Source: Microcaldota archaeon
Lineage (GTDB): Archaea > Micrarchaeota > Micrarchaeia > Micrarchaeales > Micrarchaeaceae
DNA: 45,685 nt
Reading direction: 5' to 3'
Assembly (NCBI GenBank): GCA_021822165.1
Contig: JAKARM010000002.1
Span: 36,050-81,734 of the forward strand
Positions 8,516 to 16,317 of this stretch are shown one piece after another. Under the pieces are notes generated by a model. It was not told the origin of the DNA. It saw nothing but the letters and a program-made list of their open reading frames with translations, and made no database searches. Position numbers and translations under genes: made by a program. Within the stretch, counting starts at the first letter, position 1; every line of letters begins with the position of its first letter.

Positions 8516-8579
8516 GTAGCGGCCATAGCATCAAAGGACCATTTGGCTGCATAAAATCATCATTTTTTAGGTGGTTGGT

Positions 8580-8963
8580 ATGCGCCAAATGGTTATAACG
8601 AGAGTATGCTCTAAGACTAAGCTCAGCCAGAGGGAGGAGCTCATTGTGCTGGAGATAGGGAAGGATAAAATAGACACAGCGACAGCCTTCGTCGATTACA
8701 TAGGGGGAGAATATGGGGTGTCGAAGAGCTCGGTCTGGTACCACCTCAACAAGCTGAAGGAGGCAGGCCTTCTCACTTTTGCCACGAAAGAGGAGAAGGG
8801 GCTGAAAGCCCTGTCATTGACCAGGGAGGGGAGATTGCTTCTCAGGGAGATGGAACTGGGGATGAGGATGGCGGCAAGCCAGAACCCGGCAAATGCGCAA
8901 TGGCATACGGCACCGCCATACAATAGGTTGTTGAGGGGCTATCAGATGGCGGATCACGCTTAA
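8580..8963 (+). CDS. Winged-helix DNA-binding protein
   Basis: A small protein (about 127 residues) with one winged-helix domain. 'VSKSSVWYHLNKLKEAGLL' is the recognition-helix region, followed by a beta wing 'KGLKALSLTREGRLLLREM'. The C-terminal 35 residues are not recognised. It probably acts as a transcription factor of the MarR/PadR/ArsR-like group; I cannot say which. ATG 8580 is preferred over the in-frame GTG at 8571 because the ribosome-binding site AGGTGG (8569-8574) sits 5 nt before it. A long structured leader (8410-8570) precedes it, so its expression may be controlled through RNA. Confidence 0.8.
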   Translation: MRQMVITRVCSKTKLSQREELIVLEIGKDKIDTATAFVDYIGGEYGVSKSSVWYHLNKLKEAGLLTFATKEEKGLKALSLTREGRLLLREMELGMRMAASQNPANAQWHTAPPYNRLLRGYQMADHA

Positions 8964-9027
8964 GTAAATGTATGCAGAAGAGAAAAAATGTGGGGAAATC
9001 TGCCGGCATGCCGATATGCGTGCCGGC

Positions 9028-9342
9028 CTAATCCTTCTTGATTGCTTTCTCCTTTATCAGGAGGCGCAGCTTCGCCCCTGGACCGCCGTTGCTGTATTCC
9101 CCGATTCCGTCCTTCCTCACAACCCTATGGCAGGGGATTGAGACAGGGAATGGGTTCCTCTTCAATGCGGTGCCTACAGCCCTCGATGCGCGCGGGCTTC
9201 CTGCAAGCTTTGCTATCTCCCCGTAGGTGGCTGTCCTGCCCGGAGGTATGGCCATGGTCGCGGCCAGCACCCTTATCTGGAAATCGGTAAAGCCACGGTT
9301 CCGTAGCTCCCTGGCGAAACTAGCCCTCATATCCTTTGCCAT
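9028..9342 (-). CDS. ogt: Methylated-DNA-protein cysteine methyltransferase (catalytic domain only)
   Basis: A 104-residue protein consisting only of the DNA-binding and active-site domain of O6-alkylguanine-DNA alkyltransferases. The active site 'IPCHRVV' is intact, so Cys can accept the alkyl group in a single suicidal reaction. 'GRTATYGEIAKLAGSPRASRAVG' supplies the helix-turn-helix and arginine finger. The N-terminal domain of full-length Ogt/Ada proteins is absent, as in many small alkyltransferases. It overlaps the end of the upstream Nudix gene by 23 nt, so the two are one operon for repair and cleaning of damaged nucleotides. Confidence 0.92.
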   Translation of the reverse strand: MAKDMRASFARELRNRGFTDFQIRVLAATMAIPPGRTATYGEIAKLAGSPRASRAVGTALKRNPFPVSIPCHRVVRKDGIGEYSNGGPGAKLRLLIKEKAIKKD

Positions 9343-9805
9343 GCAACACCGCCAGCCTCTTTATCGCCTCCTTCCCGAGCTCCCGTACATTGGGATATGT
9401 TTTAACCCTGTCGAGCTGGCCGGGGCCGAACCACCCGATGCCGCCCGCCTCCCTCTCGTCGTACCTTAGCTCGCCGCTCTTCTTTACTGCGAGGTAGACG
9501 GTATCGTAATGCCTGTGTTTCACGCCTGTGGCATAGTTTATGTTCTCTATCAGGATGGAAAGAGGATGTACCGCGCTGGTTGCGTGGGGATCGGAAAACC
9601 TCCCTTCTGATGCGCTTACAAGCTCCACCGCCACCCCAGTCTCCTCGAGCACTTCGCGCACGGCCGCCTCCTCGGGGAATTCCCCCTCGTCGAGGTGCCC
9701 CCCGGGCGGAAGCCATACACCGAGCCCCTTGTGGTCGATCATGAGGACCTTTCCGTTATTAACGACGAAGCAGGTGGCGACCATGCATTTCTTGATAGTT
9801 TCCAT
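9320..9805 (-). CDS. Nudix hydrolase
   Basis: A 161-residue pyrophosphohydrolase with a complete Nudix box, starting 'GGHLDEGEFPEEAAVREVLE' and ending in EETGV, which binds Mg2+ and hydrolyses nucleoside-diphosphate-linked compounds. The substrate cannot be read from the sequence; linkage to an alkyltransferase suggests sanitising damaged nucleotides, but that is inference. 'CFVVNNGKVLMIDHKGLGVWLPPGGHL' (positions about 12-38) resembles the subgroup of small archaeal/bacterial Nudix proteins acting on free nucleotides. It starts at ATG 9805, divergent from ilvE across a 70-bp promoter region, and is followed directly by ogt. Confidence 0.92.
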   Translation of the reverse strand: METIKKCMVATCFVVNNGKVLMIDHKGLGVWLPPGGHLDEGEFPEEAAVREVLEETGVAVELVSASEGRFSDPHATSAVHPLSILIENINYATGVKHRHYDTVYLAVKKSGELRYDEREAGGIGWFGPGQLDRVKTYPNVRELGKEAIKRLAVLHGKGYEG

Positions 9806-9876
9806 ACGATCAGCAAGCCGCTTGGCATCGGTTTTTATTATTTTGTTCCCGTAAGATATTTATCAGTGGCGATTGG

Positions 9877-10812
9877 TTGGCAGGCGAAAAAAAGGAGGGG
9901 AGAGGAGGTCTCAAGGTCTGGCTTAACGGAAGGATGGTTGGATACCGGGAGGCATCCGTACCCATATTGACGCATTCCCTCCAATACGGCAGCGGGATAT
10001 TCGAGGGCATACGCGCATACGGCACGAAAGGGGGGGCGGCGATATTCAGGCTGGAGGACCACATGAGGAGGTTCCTGAATACGGCGAAGATCCACCAGAT
10101 GGAGCTCGGATACGGGATGGAGGAGCTCAAGAACGCGGCAATAGAGGCCGTGAAGGCGAACGGGCTGGAATCGTGCTATATACGCCCCTTCGCGTTCTAC
10201 GACGATGATGAGATAGGGCTCGCCACGGGCGGCAAGAAGGTCAGCGTTGCCATCGCCGCCGTCCCCTTCGGCGCCTACTTCGGGAAGGGGAGGAACGAGG
10301 GGATAAGGTGCAAAACCTCATCGTGGAGAAGGATAAGCTCCGACCTCTTGCCTGTCGAGGCGAAGTCGAGCGGGAACTACATAAACTCGATAATGGCGAA
10401 CAGGGAGGCGCATTCCGCAGGGTTCGACGAGGCGATACTCCTATCGCACAACGGATATATAGCAGAAGGGCCCGGGGAGAATATATTCCTGGCGGAGAAC
10501 GGCACCCTTTTCACCCCGGCCAGGGGCAGCGACATACTGATGGGGATAACAAGGGATACGCTAATCAGGCTTGCAAGGGACAATGGGATAGCTGTGGTGG
10601 AGGAGCAGCTGCATAGGGAGATGCTCTATTCCTGCGACGAAGCGTTCTTCAGCGGGACCGCCGCCGAGCTCACGCCGATAGTCGAGGTCGACGGGATAAA
10701 GGTAGGAGGGGGGAAGGTAGGGGACATGACGAAGAGGCTTGCGGCTGCCTATTCGGAGACCGTCGCGGGGAACAACAAGACGTTCGCGCACTGGCTCACG
10801 ATAGTGAAATGA
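9877..10812 (+). CDS. ilvE: Branched-chain amino acid aminotransferase
   Basis: A class IV PLP-dependent aminotransferase that swaps amino groups between Leu/Ile/Val and 2-oxoglutarate. Hallmarks: 'VWLNGRMVGYREASVPILTH', 'YGSGIFEGIRAYG', 'VEAKSSGNYINSIMANREA' with the PLP-binding Lys, 'EGPGENIFL' and 'GTAAELTPI'. Length (up to 311) is normal. The start is uncertain: no ATG exists before the conserved N-terminus. The TTG at 9877 is given, but a TATA-like 'atatttat' near 9856-9863 would place transcription start around 9885, and a strong GGAGGT (9904-9909) lies just before 'LKVWLNG'. Real initiation may be downstream at a non-ATG codon. No other branched-chain biosynthesis genes are nearby, so it may serve degradation or salvage. 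Confidence 0.93.
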   Translation: MAGEKKEGRGGLKVWLNGRMVGYREASVPILTHSLQYGSGIFEGIRAYGTKGGAAIFRLEDHMRRFLNTAKIHQMELGYGMEELKNAAIEAVKANGLESCYIRPFAFYDDDEIGLATGGKKVSVAIAAVPFGAYFGKGRNEGIRCKTSSWRRISSDLLPVEAKSSGNYINSIMANREAHSAGFDEAILLSHNGYIAEGPGENIFLAENGTLFTPARGSDILMGITRDTLIRLARDNGIAVVEEQLHREMLYSCDEAFFSGTAAELTPIVEVDGIKVGGGKVGDMTKRLAAAYSETVAGNNKTFAHWLTIVK

Positions 10813-10888
10813 GGCCGGCCATCCGCAGGATGCCGCAATAGAAAAGGTTTTTATCTATTCCTTGACATCTTTTCTATAGTGGGTTTGG

Positions 10889-12106
10889 ATGGCAAGGTTA
10901 CTGGTACTGGCCGTGGATATAGACAACGATCTCTACAGGAAGACCAAGATAAGCGGGCCGGTGATAGGGAGGCAGAACAACCTTAAGGCAGCCTACAGGC
11001 TGGCGATGGCAGACCCCCAGGAGACTGATGCCAACACGATGTTCGAAGCCGTCAGGAAGTACGACGAGCTCAAGAAAATGGGCCATTCGGTGGTGGTGGC
11101 CACGATAACCGGGGCGGAGAAGGAGGGATATGTAGCCGACGCGGAGATATCGAGGCAGCTCGACAGGGTCCTCGACAGGGTGAAGGCCGACGGATGCGTC
11201 CTGGTGACGGACGGGGCGAGCGATACCAGGGTCGTGCCGATAATAAAGACAAGGATAAAGATAAACAGCGTCGACTTCCTGAGGATGAAGCAGGCGGAGG
11301 CGATAGAGAACACCTACTTCACGATAATAGAAAAGCTCAAGGAGCCCCATTACGCAAGGATAGTTTTCGGCATACCGGCGATAATATTCCTGCTCTTCAC
11401 GATAAGCTATTACCTCAACTTCGGATGGCAGCTGCCCGTCGCGCTCATAGGGCTGTACCTGCTCATAAAGGGGTTCGGGATAGAGGAGCAGTTCGTCAAC
11501 TCCTTCAGGGGGCTGGGGTTCAGCATAGACCGGCTCAGCTTCATATTCTACATGGGCAGCATAATCTTTTTCCTAATAAGCATCATATTGGGGGACGGGA
11601 ACATGAGGGCTGCATCCCAAACGACCACGAACCATCTCGTGCTGGCGGCATACGGGATTGAGGGATTCGTCATACTCTTTCCGATAAGCCTCGTCCTTTA
11701 CCTTACGGGAAGGATAATGGATCTCGAGCAGAAGAGGATGAGGTACAGGGCGATAACGCTGGGCACCTACGTGGGGTATGCTGTGATCGTGATAGCCATG
11801 CTCTACTTCGTCGCCGCATGGATAATAGGGCAGATATATTTCTGGCAGCTGCTCGCTTACAGCGCCGTGGTGATGGCATTCGGGTACGGGGTATCGAAAT
11901 TCAGCGCGCTGCTCAAGATGAAGGCGATAAAGAGGGCAAACATAAAGGACAAGGAGGTGATAAACGACATAGGCGCATACATAGGGAAGGTCACCGAAGT
12001 CGAGGCGAAGCGCGGCCTCATGTTCGTGAAGACGGAATACGGCAGCACGATAAGGTACGAGATAGACAGGATTTCCAGCATTTCGGACCGGATCATCATA
12101 AGGTAG
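10889..12106 (+). CDS. DUF373 family archaeal membrane protein
   Basis: A 405-residue member of DUF373, a conserved archaeal family of unknown function. The cytosolic N-terminal domain (about 1-145) carries the family signatures 'LAVDIDNDLYRKTKI', 'GPVIGRQNNL', 'ADPQETDAN' and 'VLVTDGASDTRVVPII'. Residues about 155-345 contain some six to seven membrane spans. A soluble C-terminal beta-rich tail, 'IGKVTEVEAKRGLMFVKTEY', resembles a small barrel. The acidic, Gly/Asp-rich N-terminal motifs look like a nucleotide- or metal-binding site, but no reaction is known. The ATG lies about 30 nt after a TATA box (tttttatc, about 10850-10857), giving a very short leader. Confidence 0.9.
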   Translation: MARLLVLAVDIDNDLYRKTKISGPVIGRQNNLKAAYRLAMADPQETDANTMFEAVRKYDELKKMGHSVVVATITGAEKEGYVADAEISRQLDRVLDRVKADGCVLVTDGASDTRVVPIIKTRIKINSVDFLRMKQAEAIENTYFTIIEKLKEPHYARIVFGIPAIIFLLFTISYYLNFGWQLPVALIGLYLLIKGFGIEEQFVNSFRGLGFSIDRLSFIFYMGSIIFFLISIILGDGNMRAASQTTTNHLVLAAYGIEGFVILFPISLVLYLTGRIMDLEQKRMRYRAITLGTYVGYAVIVIAMLYFVAAWIIGQIYFWQLLAYSAVVMAFGYGVSKFSALLKMKAIKRANIKDKEVINDIGAYIGKVTEVEAKRGLMFVKTEYGSTIRYEIDRISSISDRIIIR

Positions 12107-12181
12107 CGCTGTGCGCCTGGCGCACGCTGCAGATGCGAATGGCCCCCTTCCTCACGGAGCCGGATTAGGGCATGCAGGCTT

Positions 12182-12784
12182 TCAGAGATGTTTTCCTGCC
12201 GCAGGTTTGATCGTCAAGCACACAAAACCGTTCTTCTTCGCCACCCTGACGATCTTCAGGCCGCTGGACTTCACGGCGGAGATGGCTTCATCAATATCCA
12301 GGAGGTGCGAACTGAATCCCGGGAACATCAGACCGCTCCCCCGTTGCCGCTCGTATATCCGTATCTGCCCGCCCTTTGCCAAGAGGGATTTGAGGTATTG
12401 CAATGACTCCTTCTTCCTTGCCCAATGGTGGAAGGACAAGGTGGATATTATCATATCGAATTTGATATTGAACGGTACATGCCTGCTCGAACCCAGGGCG
12501 AATTTTATCTTTGTTGCGCTTCCGGCTTTCCTCTTTGCTATTGCTATCATGTCCCTTGACGGGTCCACCGCATAGATCCTTGCCCGCCTCATCCCCGACA
12601 GCCTGATAGGAATGATGCCGGGCCCAGTACCGACATCCAATATCGAGGTGAACCTGCTCCCCTCCAAATCCTCCAATATGAAATCATAGAACCCCTTCAT
12701 GGGCCCGATTTTCGTAATCATCGCATAGAGGTTCGAGAGCAGGGGGCCAAACCGCTCTTCATGATTGAGATAGAGGTCTTTCAA
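12182..12784 (-). CDS. Class I SAM-dependent methyltransferase
   Basis: A 200-residue Rossmann-fold methyltransferase. 'ILDVGTGPGIIPIRL' (about 48-62) is motif I, binding S-adenosylmethionine. 'IYAVDPSRDMIAIAKRKA' carries the acidic residue that holds the ribose. 'FDMIISTLSFHHW' is motif IV of the Methyltransf_11/25 group, and 'LLAKGGQIRIYE' follows in the expected place. The substrate is unknown; small-molecule and lipid-head-group methyltransferases share this layout. It stands alone on the minus strand, with a TATA-like element upstream (about 12800-12815). ATG 12784 is the only start before motif I that leaves a normal N-terminus. Confidence 0.85.
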   Translation of the reverse strand: MKDLYLNHEERFGPLLSNLYAMITKIGPMKGFYDFILEDLEGSRFTSILDVGTGPGIIPIRLSGMRRARIYAVDPSRDMIAIAKRKAGSATKIKFALGSSRHVPFNIKFDMIISTLSFHHWARKKESLQYLKSLLAKGGQIRIYERQRGSGLMFPGFSSHLLDIDEAISAVKSSGLKIVRVAKKNGFVCLTIKPAAGKHL

Positions 12785-12948
12785 TTCATCACACGCTTTA
12801 CATTAGGTGAAAGAATGTTTATTATGTTTGCGGAGAATGAGACGCGGCCGCAGGATTGCCCTGCAACGCGAGCCGCAGCCAGGGCAAGGGTTAGCGCGCC
12901 GCGCCGAAAGCGGTATCGGCCGCCGGCCCCGCGCCCAGAAGGGCAGGA

Positions 12949-13227
12949 TCATTTCCTGCAGCTGTAATGGCTCGACAGCATTACATACCTCTCCTTGAAA
13001 TTCCTCTTTATGTATGTGCCCGGAGACCTATCCTTTCCGGTGTCCGGTGCGGCCCTTACCACAAGGCCGTACTTGCCTTCGGTTACATGGACCTCGTTCA
13101 CCCCGTTCACGTCCAGGATCTTCCTCGCCATGTCCATTATGTCCTTGTTGTGTGGAGGCCTCAAAAAATAAAAACTTTGGAGGGTGCTACGCACGGTTCC
13201 TATACCTTTCCCAAAACTCTTTCCCAT
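12949..13227 (-). CDS. Small unknown protein with a RAM/ferredoxin-like segment
   Basis: A 92-residue basic protein. Residues about 30-57 ('DIMDMARKILDVNGVNEVHV', then TEGKYGLVVRA) show helix-strand-strand spacing with a central GVxEVHVxxGxYDLxV-type pattern. That pattern is seen in RAM (Lrp ligand-binding) and other ferredoxin-like domains. No DNA-binding helix-turn-helix is present, so it could be a stand-alone RAM-like sensor. This is inference. It lies between a methyltransferase and the Lrp-type regulator at 13626, which also has RAM-like parts. A short AT-rich stretch (attaatatg, about 13228-13236) lies just upstream. From 12785 to 12948 I see no other gene. Confidence 0.6.
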   Translation of the reverse strand: MGKSFGKGIGTVRSTLQSFYFLRPPHNKDIMDMARKILDVNGVNEVHVTEGKYGLVVRAAPDTGKDRSPGTYIKRNFKERYVMLSSHYSCRK

Positions 13228-13625
13228 ATTAATCCCCTGTCAGCATCTACTAAAGCGACCTTGTCGGCATAACCTGGGCAATGCCATGGATGGCGGCATT
13301 GCAAGAGAGATACAAAAACAGCACATGGCTTCGCGCAACCCTCCAGAGAGCATGGATGCCGTATCCAGAGGAGGCATCGACGCTGTTACGGTCTTTCGGC
13401 ATATGCATCCCACGTAATTAAAGATACATTATCCCCATACCGGTATATATCCCTATTGAGACGTTATTAACGGAATAGAGGGAGGCAGAAAGCATTATTT
13501 TCTAATAGATTTTTAGATTTATTAATTTTTGGGGATATATCCTAAATATATAGATACACTTTCCGAAGAGGCAGGGAAAAGGAAGGTTTAAAACATAATT
13601 GCCCCATATTAGTATATAGATACAG
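13228..13625. other. Intergenic region with AT-rich operator-like sites
   Basis: No gene is seen in these 398 nt; the short frames in it have no motif. The right half (13430-13625) is strongly AT-rich and holds the promoter of the Lrp-like gene. There is a near-palindrome ggtatatatcc (13442-13452), a perfect palindrome ggatatatcc (13533-13542), two identical 12-mers tatatagataca (13547-13558 and 13613-13624), and a TATA box tttaaaac (about 13587-13594). Confidence 0.6.
13547..13624 (+). promoter_or_regulatory. Promoter of the Lrp-like gene with a duplicated 12-mer
   Basis: Two identical copies of tatatagataca lie at 13547-13558 and 13613-13624. They flank the TATA box (tttaaaac, about 13587-13594). 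The second copy ends one base before the start codon at 13626 and covers the expected transcription start. Archaeal Lrp proteins commonly repress their own genes by binding near TATA or the start site, so these are candidate autoregulatory operators. The function is inferred from position. Confidence 0.45.
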
Positions 13626-15128
13626 ATGAAGAAGGAAAAGCTGCCCGAATGGATAAAGAAGGCGATAGAGAGGCTGGAGAGGGAGAGAGGGGAGAATGTC
13701 GAGGTCATGAACCCCCGTAAGGGGATATACTATGCCTATGCGATGACCACGGCCAGAAGGAGCGGGGGCAAGCCGAAAACTATTTCCAAATACATAGGGA
13801 GGATAGGGGAGGACGGGACCGTCACCGTTTCCAGGAAGGCGTTGATTGCGGCGAAGCAGGACGACGCCGGCTTTCCGGAGGGGGTGGTGAAATGCCTCGA
13901 CAGGATCAGGAAAAAACATAGGAGGATAGCGGTAATACCGACCGAAAAAGCATATTACATATACGATGTATGCGGTGATGCACCAGTATACCTCGGCCTT
14001 TCCGAACCCGACGGCAGCTTTATCCCGGAGCCGGAGGCGACTGAGAGGAAAAATAAAAAACAGGGACATGGAAGGATGGCTGAGATCGATAAAAATGACA
14101 GGATAATACTCTCGGCAAAAAGCATGAACTCCAGGATACCTACAAAAACCCTATCTGCGCTCTCGGGGCTGGGCGAGGGCGCCGTGATAAACAGGATACG
14201 GAAGTTGGAAAGGGCGTATGGGATAAGGTATATGGCCGAGATAAACCTTGAAGGGCTCGGTTACAGGGAATTCGTTGTATTCATAAGGTTCCTCGGGGAT
14301 GCGCCAAGGGAGGAAGAGCTGGCAAAGGCGCTCGCGGGAGAACCGGAGATCCAGTTTGCCGCGGCCATGAAGGGGAATTACGATATAATGATCTATGCGG
14401 CGGCGGCAGGATGGGAGGAGATCTCCAAGGTGATATGCAGAACCAGGGAAAACCCGGTCTTCAGGAGGCATGCGGCGGAATGGTATTGCACCCCCTTCGA
14501 GAAAAGACATGGATATATCCCGCCCAGGGACCAGTTCTTCGACATTGTCGAAAAGGAAAAGGTATGGAGTAGGACAAGGGAGACCCCGAAGAAAAGGGAT
14601 GGGAAGATAACCATCAACGAATTCATAACGCTGAGGGAGCTCAACAGTAACGGGCTGTCCAGGTTCACGGAGATAGACGAAAGGTACGGGCTTGGGAAGA
14701 CGGCATCGAAATACGCGTACAAGAGGATGAGGCAGAAGAGCGGGATAGTGAGCAGGACGACGCTGACGATGCAAAACGTCCCTGCGAGATACATTGCCGT
14801 CATGATGGTTAAGATTGTCGACCGCGGGGAATTCAACCGGGCCATGGAGGAAGCGCTATGGGAAACGATAAGGGAGATTGGGGAGGCGACCGACAGATAC
14901 CTGCTTGGGGGAAGGATACAGATCCCGGACGGCATCCTCTGCATCGCCCCTGTATTCTGGAATGCGGGCCTCCCGGAGCTGCAGGAGGAACTGGAGAGCA
15001 GGATAAAGGGGGTGAGGGTAGAGAACATGGTGATGACGGACATCCTTGTCGGAAAGCTATGTTACAGGCTATCGGAAGCCGGGAAAGATACGCAGATGCC
15101 ACGGGGGATGGAATATAGTAATATATAG
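13626..15128 (+). CDS. Multi-domain Lrp/AsnC-like regulator with transposase-like N-terminus
   Basis: A 500-residue protein. Residues 1-120 ('IYYAYAMTTARRSGGKPKTI', then 'SKYIGRIGEDGTVTV') resemble the short N-terminal domain that precedes the catalytic core of some IS4/IS1634-type transposases; no DDE core follows. Residues about 150-300 look like Lrp/AsnC: helix-turn-helix 'IPTKTLSALSGLGEGAVINR' then RKLE, and a RAM-like part with 'FAAAMKGNYDIMIYAAAAG'. Residues about 330-480 repeat the plan with a second, weaker helix-turn-helix ('FTEIDERYGLGKTASKYAYK') and ferredoxin-like segment. Normal Lrp proteins are about 150 residues, so this is a double regulator fused to an extra domain. The arrangement suggests an autoregulated DNA-binding protein. 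Target genes are unknown. Confidence 0.75.
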   Translation: MKKEKLPEWIKKAIERLERERGENVEVMNPRKGIYYAYAMTTARRSGGKPKTISKYIGRIGEDGTVTVSRKALIAAKQDDAGFPEGVVKCLDRIRKKHRRIAVIPTEKAYYIYDVCGDAPVYLGLSEPDGSFIPEPEATERKNKKQGHGRMAEIDKNDRIILSAKSMNSRIPTKTLSALSGLGEGAVINRIRKLERAYGIRYMAEINLEGLGYREFVVFIRFLGDAPREEELAKALAGEPEIQFAAAMKGNYDIMIYAAAAGWEEISKVICRTRENPVFRRHAAEWYCTPFEKRHGYIPPRDQFFDIVEKEKVWSRTRETPKKRDGKITINEFITLRELNSNGLSRFTEIDERYGLGKTASKYAYKRMRQKSGIVSRTTLTMQNVPARYIAVMMVKIVDRGEFNRAMEEALWETIREIGEATDRYLLGGRIQIPDGILCIAPVFWNAGLPELQEELESRIKGVRVENMVMTDILVGKLCYRLSEAGKDTQMPRGMEYSNI

Positions 15129-15211
15129 GTATGCAGTGGTAAATTAAGCATCGGTTAGTGCGTAGATACGGCAGCGTCATGCTTTGCGTGTTTTTCCGGA
15201 AGGCTGGATCC

Positions 15212-15562
15212 ATGAAATTGCAAGGATACCGCAGGAGGTACAGCCGATCAGAGAGCGCCGGACAGTCACCGGTGGAGCTCGACAACAGGAACATACTGCT
15301 CCATGAACTCATAGGGCTGGAGGTGAGGGTAGTGAACAGCCACGACCCAAAACAGATAGGGACGGAGGGCAAAGTGCACTACGAAACCAAAAATACGCTG
15401 GAGATAGCCACAAGGGAGGGTATAAAGAAGGTTGTCAAGAAAATATCAACATTTAAATTCATTACTGGCAAAAAGAGTTATATTGTCAAAGGGGGCGAAA
15501 TAAGCTTTAGGCCCTATGAACGTATAGAAAAATCCCAGAAGTTCTGCAAGAAAAGAGCGTAA
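15212..15562 (+). CDS. rnp1: Ribonuclease P protein component 1 (Rpp29/Pop4)
   Basis: A 116-residue protein subunit of archaeal RNase P, which trims the 5' leader of pre-tRNA. The Sm-like barrel is seen from 'NRNILLHELIGLEVRVVNS' through 'IGTEGKVHYETKNTLEI' to 'FKFITGKKSYIVKGGEI' and 'FRPYERIE'. Its place directly before S17 is the standard archaeal location. In-frame GTG 15158 and ATG 15179 exist upstream, but ATG 15212 gives the usual N-terminus. The TATA-like 'taaattaag' (15140-15148) is the probable promoter of the entire ribosomal operon, giving a leader of about 40 nt. The next gene starts at the base after its stop. Confidence 0.93.
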   Translation: MKLQGYRRRYSRSESAGQSPVELDNRNILLHELIGLEVRVVNSHDPKQIGTEGKVHYETKNTLEIATREGIKKVVKKISTFKFITGKKSYIVKGGEISFRPYERIEKSQKFCKKRA

Positions 15563-15919
15563 GTGCAAGGTGCTACTGCCTTGCATGTTTCTGAAAAGGT
15601 AGAATTATCGCAGAGTGATTGTATAGAATGCATGGACATTAGGTGCCCTGTTCACGGAAGCGTGAAAACGAGAGGCAGCGAGATGGAAGGTATAGTCGTA
15701 AGCAGCAAGGCGAGGAAGACCGTGATAGTGGAAAGGCCCTACACCGTATACCTCAGCAAGTACGAAAGGTCTCTCAGGAAAAGGTCCAGGATAGCCGCGC
15801 ACAACCCCGAGTGCATGAATGCCGTTATGGGAGACGCTGTGGTAATCGCGGAGACCAGGAGGCTGAGCAAGACCAAGTCGTTCGCCGTCACCAAGGTCAT
15901 AAAGAAGGAGATTGAATGA
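15563..15919 (+). CDS. rps17: Small-subunit ribosomal protein uS17
   Basis: A 118-residue protein that binds 16S rRNA in the body of the small subunit. 'CIECMDIRCPVHG' is the zinc-type N-terminal extension found in archaeal S17; it is followed by the OB-fold core 'GIVVSSKARKTVIVERPY', 'KYERSLRKRSRIAAHNPEC' and 'GDAVVIAETRRLSKTKSF'. It begins with GTG at the base after the rnp1 stop. No ATG precedes the zinc motif, so the GTG start is likely real. It overlaps uL14 by four bases (ATGA). Confidence 0.96.
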   Translation: MQGATALHVSEKVELSQSDCIECMDIRCPVHGSVKTRGSEMEGIVVSSKARKTVIVERPYTVYLSKYERSLRKRSRIAAHNPECMNAVMGDAVVIAETRRLSKTKSFAVTKVIKKEIE

Positions 15920-16317
15920 AGGGAGTATCGTCAAACATACCGAAAACGCTCATACCGAGCAGCAGGCTCACGTGCGCCGACAACAGCGGCGCGAAGATCC
16001 TTATGATAATAAATAAGGTTGGAAAGGGCGGAAGGAAGGGCGGCAAGCTCGCCAGCTCGGGGATAGGGGACATCGTAATGACCTCCGTGAAGAGCGGCAA
16101 TCCGCAGTATGCGAAGACCAAGGCCCTCGCCGTGATAATAAGGCAGAAGAGCCCTATCAGGAGGGCGAACGGCATGAGGGTGAGGTTCGAGGACAATGCC
16201 GCGATCCTGATAAAGGAAGGGCATCTCCCGATAGGCACGGAGGTGAAGGGCGCCATGGCCAGGGAGGTGATAGAGAGGTATATAAAACTCGCAGGCATAG
16301 CCTCGAGGGTGGTCTGA
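15916..16317 (+). CDS. rpl14: Large-subunit ribosomal protein uL14
   Basis: A 133-residue protein that binds 23S rRNA at the subunit interface and contacts the sarcin-ricin area. 'LTCADNSGAKILMIINKVG' and 'AKTKALAVIIRQKSPIRRAN' followed by GMRVRFEDNAAILI are classic uL14 signatures. The ATG overlaps the uS17 stop (ATGA), so translation is coupled. Given the changed sarcin-ricin base in this genome's 23S rRNA, its rRNA-facing residues are of interest, but I see nothing clearly odd in them. Confidence 0.97.
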   Translation: MKGVSSNIPKTLIPSSRLTCADNSGAKILMIINKVGKGGRKGGKLASSGIGDIVMTSVKSGNPQYAKTKALAVIIRQKSPIRRANGMRVRFEDNAAILIKEGHLPIGTEVKGAMAREVIERYIKLAGIASRVV

